Numbered from the stretch's first letter, positions 35,679 through 44,620 are shown. The stretch is 53,252 nt of DNA from Rhizobium sp. BK399 (GCF_014194695.1 NZ_JACIAH010000026.1:1-53252); one strand, 5' to 3'. Notes: generated by a model from the letters alone, not told the origin. A program made the numbers and translations.

Positions 35679-36221
35679 TCATCGCACCGGAGCCAGGACG
35701 TCCATCGCGGTTTGGATTGAAGCCGCGAGCTCCGGTGCCGAGAAACCGCCCTGATGTCGCACGCCATTGACGAAGAAGGTGGGTGTCCCATTGACGCCGC
35801 TGCGGACGCCGCCAATGAAATCGGCCTGGATCTTGTCGGCATGCAGCGAGCGGGTAAGCGAATCCCGAAGTCCCATCTGAGACAACTGCAAGGTGCCGGC
35901 AATGGCGAAAAAGAGTTGGGTGCTCAGCCGATGCTGGTTCGAATAGATCGCATCGTGCATTTCCCAGAACCGGCCCTGATCTCCGGCATACTCCGCCGCC
36001 TCCGCTGCCGGCGCTGCGAGTGGATGGATCTCGACGAGCGGGAAATGCCGAAAGACGACACACAGTGACTGGCCATACCGGTTTTCCAGGGATCGGACGA
36101 TTGGATTGGCGATGGCACAATAGGGACACTGATAATCGCCATATTCCACGAGCGTGACGGCTGCGTTCGCTCCGCCACGACTGTGGTCACGCGAATTGAC
36201 AGGAACTTTAAGCGTCGACAT
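35679..36221 (-). CDS. DsbA-like thioredoxin-fold protein
   Basis: DsbA/DSBA-like oxidoreductase of 180 aa. The redox motif is CPYC in VTLVEYGDYQCPYCAIANP, and the cis-Pro loop is GVNGTPTFFVNGVRH. No signal peptide is evident from the chosen ATG at 36221, so it may act in the cytoplasm, as FrnE/BdbD-like or Na/H antiporter-linked thioredoxin domains do. It overlaps the peroxiredoxin gene by 14 bp and is third in an HdeD-peroxiredoxin-DsbA operon. Confidence 0.87.
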   Translation of the reverse strand: MSTLKVPVNSRDHSRGGANAAVTLVEYGDYQCPYCAIANPIVRSLENRYGQSLCVVFRHFPLVEIHPLAAPAAEAAEYAGDQGRFWEMHDAIYSNQHRLSTQLFFAIAGTLQLSQMGLRDSLTRSLHADKIQADFIGGVRSGVNGTPTFFVNGVRHQGGFSAPELAASIQTAMDVLAPVR

Positions 36222-36699
36222 TTTTCTGCTCCAGGTTTGGCATTTGGTCGAGGGCGTCGAGAATGCCGTCTGCCCCGGGATTGACGGCGACCGGGGACAA
36301 GTGGCTCCATGCGATCGTGCCGTACTCATCAATGAGGAAGAGTGCGCGGGCGCTCTCGCCGACATCGTCGCGATAGGCGCCGTAAGCGCGCGAAACTTCT
36401 CCCTTGGGATGGGCATCCGAAAGCAATGGGAAATGCAGGTTCCGCTCCCGGGCGAAAGCCTGATGGCACCATGCGCCATCCACCGAGATCCCGACGAGTT
36501 CAGCGCCTTTCTTGCGGAATTCGGAAAGGACGTGGTTATAAAGCGTCATCTGGTCGCCGCAGACCGGGCTCCAGTCCGCTGGATAAAAGGCCAGGATTAC
36601 GCGCCGGCCCGCAAACTCGGACAGGGAAAGGGTCTGGTCGGGCGTCACGCGTAGCGTGAAACCGGGTGCTTTCGTTCCCGCAGTAAGAATAGAAGACAT
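36208..36699 (-). CDS. AhpE/BCP-like peroxiredoxin
   Basis: Thiol peroxidase of 163 aa with peroxidatic Cys in AFYPADWSPVCGDQM. A second Cys in GAWCHQAF might serve in resolution. The core GTIAWSHLSPVAVNPGADGILDAL matches AhpE-type proteins. The start at 36699 was chosen by family alignment; the frame runs on upstream without similarity. It lies 20 bp behind the HdeD gene and overlaps the DsbA-like gene, so the three act as an oxidative-stress operon. Confidence 0.88.
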   Translation of the reverse strand: MSSILTAGTKAPGFTLRVTPDQTLSLSEFAGRRVILAFYPADWSPVCGDQMTLYNHVLSEFRKKGAELVGISVDGAWCHQAFARERNLHFPLLSDAHPKGEVSRAYGAYRDDVGESARALFLIDEYGTIAWSHLSPVAVNPGADGILDALDQMPNLEQKNVDA

Positions 36700-36719
36700 G
36701 CCTTTTCTCCTCTCATCGA

Positions 36720-37331
36720 TCAAGCCGTGGCGGACGTGGCAAGAGTGCCCGGCAGGCCAGTGCTGCGGGACCGCAGCTTGTAAGCCAGGACGAGCAGCGT
36801 GGCGCCCAGTATGAGGGCATGCGCGCCGATCCAGAAAGTCAGCACCAACGCCCCGATGAAGGGCGAGATGGCGAGGAGTATGCCGAGAACGAGGCTTGCG
36901 ATGCCGCCGATGACCAGCCAGAGGCGGCCGTGGTCGATCTTCAGCCGAAAGGCCGAGACCAGCATAAACGTGCCCGATACCAGGGCCCATGCCGCTACCA
37001 GGATGACGAAGGCAAGAACCGTAATGCCGGGCCACAGGAACGCGACCGCGCCGGTGACGATGCCGAGGATGCTGCTGAAAAGCAACCAGACCCAGCGCTC
37101 GCCCTTGCGCGCACCGCGCACTGACATGACAACCCCGAAGACGCCGTCGATGAAGCTGAATGCAGCGAAAACCACCACAAGCGAGAGCATCGTTACCAAG
37201 GGCATCGCAAATGCAGCAATACCGAAGAGGATGGCTAGGGCGCCTCGCAATGCGACGACCCACCAATTCTTTGCAAGCACGTCGTTCATCTCGTTGATCT
37301 TGCGGCTATCGGTTGATGGGATGCTCGTCAT
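36720..37331 (-). CDS. HdeD-family membrane stress protein
   Basis: Integral membrane protein of 203 aa with six TM segments and HdeD/DUF308 features: NWWVVALRGALAILFGIAAF, then FIDGVFGVVMSVRGA and LVIGGIASLVLGILLAISP. HdeD helps acid resistance in E. coli and is part of the transmissible heat-resistance locus. An alternative ATG at 37289 is possible. The palindrome at 37416-37429 is about 92 bp upstream and would control the HdeD-peroxiredoxin-DsbA operon. Confidence 0.9.
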   Translation of the reverse strand: MTSIPSTDSRKINEMNDVLAKNWWVVALRGALAILFGIAAFAMPLVTMLSLVVVFAAFSFIDGVFGVVMSVRGARKGERWVWLLFSSILGIVTGAVAFLWPGITVLAFVILVAAWALVSGTFMLVSAFRLKIDHGRLWLVIGGIASLVLGILLAISPFIGALVLTFWIGAHALILGATLLVLAYKLRSRSTGLPGTLATSATA

Positions 37332-37415
37332 TGTGCGCTCCGTTCGCGTCCGGGAAGCGTTTGTCGAATTCGAGACGCCACGTAAGAAGGATATGATCGC
37401 CGCGCCGCGCCGGCC

Positions 37416-37429
37416 GTGACGACCGTCAG
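37416..37429. promoter_or_regulatory. Stress-island palindrome a: TGACG-AC-CGTCA core
   Basis: GTGACGACCGTCAG, core TGACGACCGTCA at 37417-37428, followed on the plus strand by TTTTTT. It is one of five CTGAC-N4-GTCAG-type sites before minus-strand stress operons. Here it precedes HdeD by about 92 bp. Confidence 0.7.
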
Positions 37430-37728
37430 TTTTTTACGATTTCTGCATAGGATCGCGGTGACCAGTTCCCCAAGGGAGCCCGCCACCCATGACGGTGGCA
37501 AGCGGTTGCACTGCCCTTCTCAAGGCAAACACCGGCGCGTTTTCGGAGTGCCGCATGCGCATGACATGCGGCCGGCGGATATGCCGGGACTTGAGTCCGC
37601 ATATTTGTGCCAGCGATCACCTCTGGAAGTGACATGGTCGTCCGCGCCGCTTCACGGCAGCTTGGCTGCGAGCACATCAATCTTCTCGATCTGAGGCGGC
37701 GTGCGAAGCAATTCCCCCGCGCGCACCA
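37430..37728. other. Intergenic region before KefB remnant
   Basis: About 300 bases. The stretch 37652-37728 contains a minus-strand frame (GKVAEALMVRAGELLRTPPQ) that may be a displaced tail of the antiporter remnant. Otherwise nothing is recognisable. Confidence 0.4.
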
Positions 37729-38031
37729 TCAATGCCTCGGCGACCTTTCCCGCGAGATGGGCGTCGCGGCCGGCATGACGGCTGCAGCGAGAAGAGCCGT
37801 GGTGGCAACCACCATCTGTTTCAGAATTGCCGTCAAGGCGATGGTGTCGCTCTGGGACCACGCGTCGGCCAGGATGAGCAGCGGGAGTGTTGCCAGGTCT
37901 TGGAAAAGCAATATTCCGAGCGCGAGCCGCCCGTGCCGGCTGGTGATTTCATTCTGCTCAGCGAGTTGCTTCAGGGCGATGGCTGTCGACGACATGGCGA
38001 TGGCACCACCCATGATCCGAGGCGGCGGCGC
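37729..38031 (-). pseudogene. KefB/CPA2 antiporter fragment
   Basis: A minus-strand frame contains PRIMGGAIAMSSTAIALKQLAEQNEITSRHGRLALGILLFQDLATLPLLI, the strongly conserved middle of CPA2 cation/proton antiporters of the KefB/KefC type, here cited as two adjoining segments. The rest of the transporter is missing. KefB accompanies HdeD, Hsp20 and DegP in the transmissible locus of stress tolerance of gammaproteobacteria, so its presence here is notable. Confidence 0.75.
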
Positions 38032-38179
38032 GAGGGTGATCCTTCGGGGTTTCAGCCATTTCGGTGGAATCTTGTCTTGCTGCTGTCTGCGGGCGGCCGA
38101 GACGCATGGGAATCCACGAAGGGGGATCACTCGCGGGAAACGACCCTATGCTGGCCAATTCAATTTGGTCTGGATCCAT
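37958..38179 (-). CDS. Small SFPASDPPxW-motif protein, 3' end fused to remnant
   Basis: Frame of 73 aa starting MDPDQIELASIGSFPASDPPSW. The SFPASDPPxW motif marks a widespread family of very small proteins in alphaproteobacterial stress islands; function is unknown. Only the first 30 or so residues look genuine. The remainder reads out of frame into the KefB fragment, so the normal stop has probably been lost. GGAG precedes the ATG. Confidence 0.5.
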   Translation of the reverse strand: MDPDQIELASIGSFPASDPPSWIPMRLGRPQTAARQDSTEMAETPKDHPRAAASDHGWCHRHVVDSHRPEATR

Positions 38180-38293
38180 GGTCTCCGGCAGATGCGGTTC
38201 GGGGTCCCGTGTGCGGCTCAAGCTGCAAGCTCCTCTATCGAGGGATATCAGCCGGGCAGCTAGAAAGCCCGGCTGGTATTGAACGTTGATCGG

Positions 38294-38947
38294 TTACGGT
38301 GAGATGGTTATGCGGTTGTCAACCTTGGTGACGCCGGGCGCCCGCCAGGCCGCACGCTCCGCCTCCTGCCGTTCAGCCCAGGAGCGCACGGAGCCTGTCA
38401 GGGTCACTTCGCCGCCGCTGGCGGTCACTGTCACGCGGTTCGCATCGACCTCGACCATTCGCTTCAGCGCCGCCTCGATCTGGGACTTGACTTCCGTTGG
38501 CGTGACGCGCGGCTTTAGCGTCACCAGGTTCGAGATACCCTTGACACCCTTGACCTTTCGCACGGCCGCTTCAGCGCGGTTGCGTTGATATTCCCACTCG
38601 GCACTGCCTTCGAGGGTTACCCAACCGTCCTTGACGACGACCTTGAAGTTTTCGTGGGAGTAGGGAAGCTCGAACTTGAGTGCCTCCACGGCAGCGCGTG
38701 CGATCTCCGGATCGGGTTTTTCGTGAAGCGACGGCAGTCGAACCTCGATGTCGTTGGCGACACCGAGAACGCCCTTGACCCGCTTGGTTGCTTTCTCCGC
38801 CTCATATTTCTGGGCGAAGCTGCGCACAAAGCCGCTGAGCGTGACGACCCCACTTTTCACCGCCACTCCGATGTCAGAGGCATCTATGTCCGGATCCCAT
38901 TTGAGTTCGCTTTCCACATCACGTTTGATGTCGCTATCTGTTGTCAT
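38294..38947 (-). CDS. Triple BON-domain protein
   Basis: Protein of 217 aa made of three BON domains (about 5-70, 77-145 and 150-216), each with the pattern VxVxxGxVTLxGxV: VAVKSGVVTLSGFVRS, VVVKDGWVTLEGSAEW and VTASGGEVTLTGSVRS. BON domains bind phospholipid or peptidoglycan surfaces, and OsmY-like proteins protect the envelope. No signal peptide is visible. The palindrome at 39043-39056 lies about 103 bp upstream. Confidence 0.92.
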   Translation of the reverse strand: MTTDSDIKRDVESELKWDPDIDASDIGVAVKSGVVTLSGFVRSFAQKYEAEKATKRVKGVLGVANDIEVRLPSLHEKPDPEIARAAVEALKFELPYSHENFKVVVKDGWVTLEGSAEWEYQRNRAEAAVRKVKGVKGISNLVTLKPRVTPTEVKSQIEAALKRMVEVDANRVTVTASGGEVTLTGSVRSWAERQEAERAAWRAPGVTKVDNRITISP

Positions 38948-39042
38948 GTCGCGATCCTCTGCGTTAGTTGTTTAAGCTGCGCTGTAAAAGCGGCCTTGCT
39001 TCAGCAGCATCGGGAAGCTAGCTCACTTGTACGGCCTCCGAC

Positions 39043-39056
39043 CTGACGGCCGTCAG
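39043..39056. promoter_or_regulatory. Stress-island palindrome b: CTGACGGCCGTCAG
   Basis: A perfect 14-bp palindrome followed by TTTT on the plus strand, about 103 bp upstream of the BON gene. It is the best copy of the island motif. Confidence 0.75.
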
Positions 39057-39155
39057 TTTTGGTTGGGCGACCCAGAGTAAAGGCGGTACAGAACTAAAAA
39101 GTCCGCAACCGAGGAGGGTTGCGGACAATATGGCGGGTTGCGAGGGGAGGACGGC

Positions 39156-39659
39156 TTAACCCGCCTGGACAGGAATGCGCTTTGTGTCTGCTTGCACTTC
39201 CCGTGATTTTGGAATTACGAGCGTTAACACACCATTTTTGAACGTGGCCGTAGCCGCATCGGGGTCGATTCCGTCGGGGAGAGGCACGGTACGCTCCATC
39301 GCGCCATACGCCCTCTCTCTGACAAGGACGCCGTTTGCCTCGGCTTTATGGTCGGATTTCTTCTCGCCACGGATCGTCAGCAGACCGTCGGTGATAGACA
39401 CATCGATATCCGCGTCGCTCATGCCCGGCAACTCTGCCGTCACCGTGATCTCCTTGCTATTGTCGCTGACATCCACACGAACATCGTCCACTTGTGGCAG
39501 ACGCTCCATCGCAGAAAACGGAAACGGCATCATTCGCCAGAAGTTTTCGAAAGCGCGGTCGACATCCAGTTGAAGCCCGCGCACGGGATCTGGGGGAGCA
39601 GAGCGGGCGGTTACGTCGCGGCCGGCGCCCCTCCTTGGAACGAGATCTGTGATTCTCAT
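39156..39659 (-). CDS. Small heat shock protein Hsp20 (third of three)
   Basis: Alpha-crystallin-type holdase of 167 aa. The ACD shows VRVDVSDNSKEITVTAELPGMSDADIDVSI, and the end of the domain has the A-x-x-x-n-GVL motif (TATFKNGVLTLVIPKS). N-terminal residues 1-50 form the variable oligomerisation arm. The start at 39659 was chosen for its GGGAGG site; an in-frame ATG lies at 39677. It is the last gene of the Hsp20 operon, 15 bp behind the second. Confidence 0.92.
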   Translation of the reverse strand: MRITDLVPRRGAGRDVTARSAPPDPVRGLQLDVDRAFENFWRMMPFPFSAMERLPQVDDVRVDVSDNSKEITVTAELPGMSDADIDVSITDGLLTIRGEKKSDHKAEANGVLVRERAYGAMERTVPLPDGIDPDAATATFKNGVLTLVIPKSREVQADTKRIPVQAG

Positions 39660-39673
39660 TGCGAAAACCTCCC

Positions 39674-40057
39674 TCATCCTGCCTTGACGCTGATCTTGGC
39701 GGCTGGCGAAGGCGCCGCTTTCGGCAGTGTAAGTTTAAGCACGCCGTCCCGAAACACGGCCTCGATTTTCGTTGTCTCGATAGGCTCGGAGACCGTGAAG
39801 CTGCGTTCATAGTTTCCATCGCGATACTCGGCATGTACCAGCGCATAACCTTCAGGCGCACTGGAGACTGATCGCGCTGAGACCCGCAAGACACGTTGGT
39901 CAAGTGTGACGTCGAGGCTGTCTGGATCCGCGCCCGGCATGTCGAGCAACAACCGGACGCCTTTCGGGTCCTCAACTATGTCGGTCGGCGGGGTGAAGAC
40001 AGGCTCTGTCCGGGTGGCTTCGGCGGGCACTGTCCCGTTGGTTTGCTGGTCGGCCAT
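39674..40057 (-). CDS. Small heat shock protein Hsp20 (second of three)
   Basis: Compact Hsp20 of 127 aa, with the ACD beginning DIVEDPKGVRLLLDMPGADPDSLDVTL and ending AVFRDGVLKLTLPKAAPSP. The N-terminal arm is short. The gene is 13 bp behind the first Hsp20 gene, so the three are co-transcribed. The three proteins differ strongly in sequence and could form mixed oligomers. Confidence 0.92.
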   Translation of the reverse strand: MADQQTNGTVPAEATRTEPVFTPPTDIVEDPKGVRLLLDMPGADPDSLDVTLDQRVLRVSARSVSSAPEGYALVHAEYRDGNYERSFTVSEPIETTKIEAVFRDGVLKLTLPKAAPSPAAKISVKAG

Positions 40058-40070
40058 TGCGGCGTTCTCC

Positions 40071-40508
40071 TCAGGAGCGGTTGACTGTTATCTTGTGCGG
40101 CCTGTCCGCATCCGGGCGGGGCAGATCCAGGCGGAGCACACCTTGCTTGAACTTCGCCGTCGCACGGTCGCCGTCGACGCGGAATGGCAGGACGAGGTTT
40201 CGGGCGAACGCGCCGGTGGTGCGTTCCTGGCGGTGGACAACTGCGTCTGCGAGCGGCTCGGCGGGTCGCCTGCCACGCAGAGTAACCGTGTTCTGATGGA
40301 CGGAGATATCCAGTTCTTCTGGTATCACGCCAGGTATCTCGGCCGTGATCACCGCTCCGTCAGCCCCGGCCCAGATGTTCATCAAGGGGAACTCAGGAGC
40401 CGCCGCCAGCCGGAGATTGTCAAACAGACGGCTCATGTCAGTTTGTGCGGACCGCATCTGGCGCAGCGGGTCTAACCATCTTCCCGTGTTCTCGATATTG
40501 TGCAGCAT
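40071..40508 (-). CDS. Small heat shock protein Hsp20 (first of three)
   Basis: Hsp20 of 145 aa. The ACD holds NIWAGADGAVITAEIPGVIPEELDISV and the C-terminal GVLRLDLPRP; the second half contains VHRQERTTGAFARNLVLPF, typical of the family. It is the first gene of the tandem. Its ATG is about 80 bp downstream of the palindrome at 40581-40594, which it shares with the divergent J-protein gene. Confidence 0.92.
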   Translation of the reverse strand: MLHNIENTGRWLDPLRQMRSAQTDMSRLFDNLRLAAAPEFPLMNIWAGADGAVITAEIPGVIPEELDISVHQNTVTLRGRRPAEPLADAVVHRQERTTGAFARNLVLPFRVDGDRATAKFKQGVLRLDLPRPDADRPHKITVNRS

Positions 40509-40580
40509 GCCGATCTCCCTTTTTATGTCGGATGAAGCTTCGATGTCTCCACAAGGTGCATCCGTGCCGCCGAGGTGACA

Positions 40581-40594
40581 TTGATGACCGTCAG
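40581..40594. promoter_or_regulatory. Stress-island palindrome c: TTGATGACCGTCAG
   Basis: Core TGATGACCGTCA, one mismatch from TGACGNCCGTCA, followed by TTTAAA. It lies between the Hsp20 operon (80 bp) and the divergent cbpA gene (112 bp). Confidence 0.6.
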
Positions 40595-40699
40595 TTTAAA
40601 GTTGGAAAAATCCGTGTAACTGCTTTTGTCGTTTTGGCTTAGTTCATCAGCGGTCTTCCTCCCGCCGAGGGAGCATTCACGAAGGACAGGTCTGCATCG

Positions 40700-41617
40700 A
40701 TGGCAATGAGCGACCGCGATCCCTACGAGATCCTTGGCGTCAAGCGCGACGCGTCGCAGAACGACATCCAGCGGGTCTATCGCCGCAGGGCAAAGAAGCT
40801 GCATCCTGATCTCAACCCTGGAAACAAGCAGGCTGAACAGGACTTCAAAGATCTGTCCGCAGCCTACGAGATTCTGCGCGATGAAGACAAACGCCGCCGT
40901 TTCGATAGCGGCGAGATCGATTCGAGGGGCGCTGAGAAGCCCGAACGTCGATACTACCGCGACTTCGCAGATGCCGGCGCCCGCGGCAGTACTCACGAGA
41001 ACGGCGGAGGATTCGCGGACTTTGGTGGCGACGACATATTTTCCGAATTTTTCTCCCGCCGCGGGCGTTCGGGTTTCCGCATGTCCGGCGCGGACGCCCG
41101 GTACACTATGGAGGTCGACTTTCTCGATGCAATCAATGGCGGCATACGCCAGGTTACACTATCCGACGGACAGACGCTCGAAATCCGTATTCCGCCTGGC
41201 GCGCGCGACGGTCAGACTCTCAGGCTGCGCGGCAAGGGCGGTGCTGGCGAAGGGGGCGCGGAGGCGGGTGACGCGCTGATCGAGCTCCACATTCGTCCAC
41301 ATCCTTTCTTCCGCCGCGAGGGTGATGACATCCGCCTCGACCTCCCGATCACGCTCAATGAGGCGGTGCTCGGCGGCAAGGTCAAGGTGCCGACGCCGGC
41401 CGGCCCGGTGCTAGCGATCGTGCCCGAGAACTCGTCAAGCGGCAGGACGCTGCGTATGAAGGGAAAGGGTGTGCCTCGGAGAAGCGGTACCCGGGGCGAC
41501 GTCTACGCCACGCTGAAAATCGTGCTCCCGGAAAGACCGGACACCGAACTAAAGACCTTCGCGGCCGGCTGGTCGGTCGGCAAGAGATACAATCCCAGGC
41601 AAGGGATGGGAGTGTAG
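40700..41617 (+). CDS. cbpA: CbpA-type J-domain co-chaperone
   Basis: DnaJ-class protein of 305 aa without a zinc finger. The J domain (about 7-70) has the HPD motif in KKLHPDLNPGNKQAEQDF, needed to stimulate DnaK ATPase. A Gly/Phe-rich linker follows, then two CTD substrate domains (MEVDFLDAINGGIRQVTL, RIPPGARDGQTLRLRGKG). It partners the DnaK encoded at 42624. It is three bases ahead of the CbpM gene and divergent from the Hsp20 genes. An alternative ATG lies at 40706. Confidence 0.93.
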   Translation: MAMSDRDPYEILGVKRDASQNDIQRVYRRRAKKLHPDLNPGNKQAEQDFKDLSAAYEILRDEDKRRRFDSGEIDSRGAEKPERRYYRDFADAGARGSTHENGGGFADFGGDDIFSEFFSRRGRSGFRMSGADARYTMEVDFLDAINGGIRQVTLSDGQTLEIRIPPGARDGQTLRLRGKGGAGEGGAEAGDALIELHIRPHPFFRREGDDIRLDLPITLNEAVLGGKVKVPTPAGPVLAIVPENSSSGRTLRMKGKGVPRRSGTRGDVYATLKIVLPERPDTELKTFAAGWSVGKRYNPRQGMGV

Positions 41618-41620
41618 ATC

Positions 41621-41971
41621 ATGGACGATCGGGAATTTGCGCTCCTTCTTCAAATCGATATGGCACGGCTGGGGGTCTTCATCGACCGGAGCTGGATATC
41701 GCCGTTCACAATCGACGGAAAAACAATGTTTAAGGATGTGGACGTCGCACGAGCCGAGCTGATAGCCGATCTGACAAATGAAATGGGTATCAACGACGAG
41801 GGTATCGATGTGGTGCTGGATCTGCTTGATCAGCTCCATAGTCTCCGCTTCGCGTGCAATAATCTCATCGAGGCGCTGGAGACTCAGCCACTAGGCATCC
41901 GGCGCCACGTCGTGACTGACGCACAAGAGCTGAGGAAGCTCACCATGCTTAGATCGCGCGCACTCCGTTGA
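41621..41971 (+). CDS. cbpM: Chaperone modulator CbpM
   Basis: Protein of 116 aa of the CbpM/MerR-like family, an inhibitor that binds the J domain of CbpA. The helical pattern RSWISPFTIDGKTMFKDVDVARAELIADLTNEMGINDEGIDVVLDLLDQLHSL is characteristic. The gene directly follows cbpA, as in E. coli. Regulated release of CbpA would tune DnaK activity. Confidence 0.9.
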   Translation: MDDREFALLLQIDMARLGVFIDRSWISPFTIDGKTMFKDVDVARAELIADLTNEMGINDEGIDVVLDLLDQLHSLRFACNNLIEALETQPLGIRRHVVTDAQELRKLTMLRSRALR

Positions 41972-42061
41972 AACAATATGGAAAGCGGAAAGCCGACCGC
42001 CTCCTCCAGGGTTCAACGGGGATGGCCTGGATGCCAACCGATTCAAGTTGTAGCCGTCCCG

Positions 42062-42631
42062 CTATCTTTGCTGGCCATTTACGGCAACACCGACCATCGC
42101 AGGACGAAGCACCCGACCGTGAAGCATGTAGCCTGGCTGAAGCACCTCGACGATGGTGCCTTCCGCGGCTGTCGTGTCGGAATGCTGGCGAATGGCGTGA
42201 TGAACGTGCGGGTCGAAAGCCGAGCCGAGCGGATCGATGCGTTGCAATCCATGGCGTGAGAGCGTCGTCAGCAGGTTGGCTTCGGTGGCCTCCACGCCCT
42301 TCAGCACTGGATCGATCGCGTCGCGGTCCGAATCCTCTCGCGGCGCACTTTCGATCGCGCGCCGCAGATTGTCGAGCGTATCAAGCAGGTCTCCCGTCAG
42401 TTGCGAGGCGGCAAACTTCACCGCCTCCTCGCGCTGGCGCTGCATTTGCTGACGGATGTTCTGCTGCTCGGCCAGGGCGCGCAGCAGCTTATCCTTTGTC
42501 TCGGCGAGTTCCGCCTGGAGCACCGCGGATGAACCCTGGTCAGCCACGGTTTCCGAGGCCGGGGTATCGACAACGGGTCCAGATTCTGCAGGTTTTGGCC
42601 TGGGCTTTTGTTTATGGTCCGTGTCAGCCAT
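42062..42631 (-). CDS. grpE: Nucleotide exchange factor GrpE
   Basis: GrpE of 189 aa. A charged N-terminal tail leads into a long coiled coil (VLQAELAETKDKLLRALAEQQNIRQQMQRQREEAV), then the beta domain near HGLQRIDPLGSAFDPHVHHAI and GTIVEVLQPGYMLHGRVLRPAMVGVA, the conserved C-terminal signature. It releases ADP from DnaK. The start at 42631 overlaps the dnaK stop by 8 bp, so it is translated from the same message. Confidence 0.94.
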   Translation of the reverse strand: MADTDHKQKPRPKPAESGPVVDTPASETVADQGSSAVLQAELAETKDKLLRALAEQQNIRQQMQRQREEAVKFAASQLTGDLLDTLDNLRRAIESAPREDSDRDAIDPVLKGVEATEANLLTTLSRHGLQRIDPLGSAFDPHVHHAIRQHSDTTAAEGTIVEVLQPGYMLHGRVLRPAMVGVAVNGQQR

Positions 42632-44540
42632 GGCGCTGCCCGTCCTTGTTGTCGACTTCCTCGAAATCGGCATCGACGACATCATCGCCTGATGTGGTGC
42701 CCGACGGGTCCCCGGACCCGGAGGGCGAGGTGCTCGAAGCCTCATGCACTTTGGCTCCGAAATTCACCGATGCGATCTGCAAGGCCTTGCTCTTCGCCTC
42801 GATCTCTTCAACCGATTCCCCAGCTATTGCCGACTTCAGCTCGTCGATTGCCTTCTCAACGGGTGCCCTGTCCGCGGATGGAGCCTTGTCCTTCGCTTCG
42901 TCCAGCGCTTTCTGGCTGGTCCCGATCTGCGCGTCTGCCTGATTGCGCGCTTCCACCAAAGCACGCCGCTTCTTGTCGGCCTCCGCATTTGCCTCGGCCT
43001 CCTTCACCATTCGGTCGATATCGGCCTGCGACAATCCGCCGGAGGCCTGGATCTTGATCTGCTGCTCCTTGCCGGTGGCCTTGTCCTTTGCCGTCACATT
43101 AACGATACCATTGGCGTCGATGTCGAAGGTGACCTCGATCTGCGGCGTTCCACGTGGCGCGGGCGGGATCCCGACGAGATCGAACTGGCCGAGCAGCTTG
43201 TTATCGGCCGCCATCTCACGCTCGCCCTGGAAGACGCGGATCGTGACCGCGTTCTGGTTATCTTCCGCCGTTGAGAAGACCTGGCTCTTCTTTGCCGGTA
43301 TGGTGGTGTTGCGTTCGATCAGCCGTGTGAACACGCCGCCCAGCGTTTCGATTCCAAGTGACAGCGGCGTGACGTCGAGCAACAGTACGTCCTTGACATC
43401 GCCCTGCAGCACGCCTGCCTGGATTGCCGCGCCTATTGCAACCACCTCGTCCGGGTTGACGCTCTTGTTCGGCTCCTTGGCGAAGATTTCTGAAACGACT
43501 TCCTGCACCTTGGGCATGCGCGTCATGCCACCGACGAGAACCGCTTCGTTGATGTCGGCCGGCTTTAATTTGGCATCCTTCATCGCCGCCTTGCAGGGTT
43601 GTTCAGTGCGCCGAATGAGGTCATCGACTAGATCCTCCAGTTTCGCCCGCCGAAGCTTGATTTCAAGATGCTTGGGGCCGTTTTGGTCGGCGGTGATGAA
43701 GGGCAGGCTGACGGTCGTCTCCAAGGCGGAAGAGAGTTCTATTTTGGCTTTTTCTGCTGCCTCGCGCAGCCGCTGGAGTGCCAGCCGGTCCTTGCGCAGA
43801 TCGATACCCTGGTCCTTCTGAAATTCCTCCGCCAGCCAGTCGACGATACGTTTGTCGAAGTCCTCGCCACCGAGAAACGTATCGCCATTGGTGGCCCTCA
43901 CTTCGAACACACCATCGCCGATGTCGAGCAAAGAGATATCAAATGTGCCGCCCCCGAGATCGTAGACTGCGATCTTGCTGCCGTCCTTCTTGTCCAACCC
44001 GTAGGCCAAAGCGGCCGCGGTCGGCTCATTGATGATGCGCAGCACATCGAGTCCGGCAATCTTTCCCGCATCCTTCGTCGCCTGGCGCTGGCTGTCGTTG
44101 AAATAGGCGGGTACTGTTATCACAGCCTGACTCACCTTCCCGCCTAGATAGGCTTCTGCCGTTTCCTTCATTTTCACCAGGATGTGGGAACTGATCTGGC
44201 TGGGGCTATGTTTCTTTCCCGCTACCTCGACCCAGGCATCGCCGTTATCGCCTTTTACGATCTTGTAGGGGACAAGCTTCTTGTCCTTTTCCACCATCGG
44301 ATCATCGTACCGGCGGCCGATCAGACGCTTAACGGCAAAGATCGTATTTTCGGGGTTGGTCACCGCCTGGCGCTTTGCCGGCTGGCCGACGAGAATCTCC
44401 CCATCCTTGGTAAACGCAACGACGGATGGGGTGGTACGACCGCCCTCTGCGTTCTCGATGATTTTGGCCTGCCCCCCTTCCATCACTGCGACGCAGGAAT
44501 TTGTCGTGCCCAGATCGATACCGATCACCTTGCCTGCCAT
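42624..44540 (-). CDS. dnaK: Molecular chaperone DnaK (accessory copy)
   Basis: Hsp70 of 638 aa. The ATPase domain shows IGIDLGTTNSCVAV, VPAYFNDSQRQATKDAGKIAGL and AVYDLGGGTFDISLLDI; the substrate domain begins after the DVLLLDVTPLSLGIETLGG linker, and the tail VDADFEEVDNK ends in the usual EEVD-like acidic motif. The order dnaK-grpE beside divergent cbpA-cbpM differs from the chromosomal dnaKJ arrangement of rhizobia, so this is probably a second, island-borne system. The ATG at 44540 was chosen by family length. A palindrome lies about 87 bp upstream. Confidence 0.96.
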   Translation of the reverse strand: MAGKVIGIDLGTTNSCVAVMEGGQAKIIENAEGGRTTPSVVAFTKDGEILVGQPAKRQAVTNPENTIFAVKRLIGRRYDDPMVEKDKKLVPYKIVKGDNGDAWVEVAGKKHSPSQISSHILVKMKETAEAYLGGKVSQAVITVPAYFNDSQRQATKDAGKIAGLDVLRIINEPTAAALAYGLDKKDGSKIAVYDLGGGTFDISLLDIGDGVFEVRATNGDTFLGGEDFDKRIVDWLAEEFQKDQGIDLRKDRLALQRLREAAEKAKIELSSALETTVSLPFITADQNGPKHLEIKLRRAKLEDLVDDLIRRTEQPCKAAMKDAKLKPADINEAVLVGGMTRMPKVQEVVSEIFAKEPNKSVNPDEVVAIGAAIQAGVLQGDVKDVLLLDVTPLSLGIETLGGVFTRLIERNTTIPAKKSQVFSTAEDNQNAVTIRVFQGEREMAADNKLLGQFDLVGIPPAPRGTPQIEVTFDIDANGIVNVTAKDKATGKEQQIKIQASGGLSQADIDRMVKEAEANAEADKKRRALVEARNQADAQIGTSQKALDEAKDKAPSADRAPVEKAIDELKSAIAGESVEEIEAKSKALQIASVNFGAKVHEASSTSPSGSGDPSGTTSGDDVVDADFEEVDNKDGQRHG

Positions 44541-44620
44541 AGCCGTATCTCCCAAGATTGGGCACAAGCGTTACTGCCGCGCCACGTGCAAAGTCTTGCC
44601 GAATAAGCGGGCGTCCGGCC

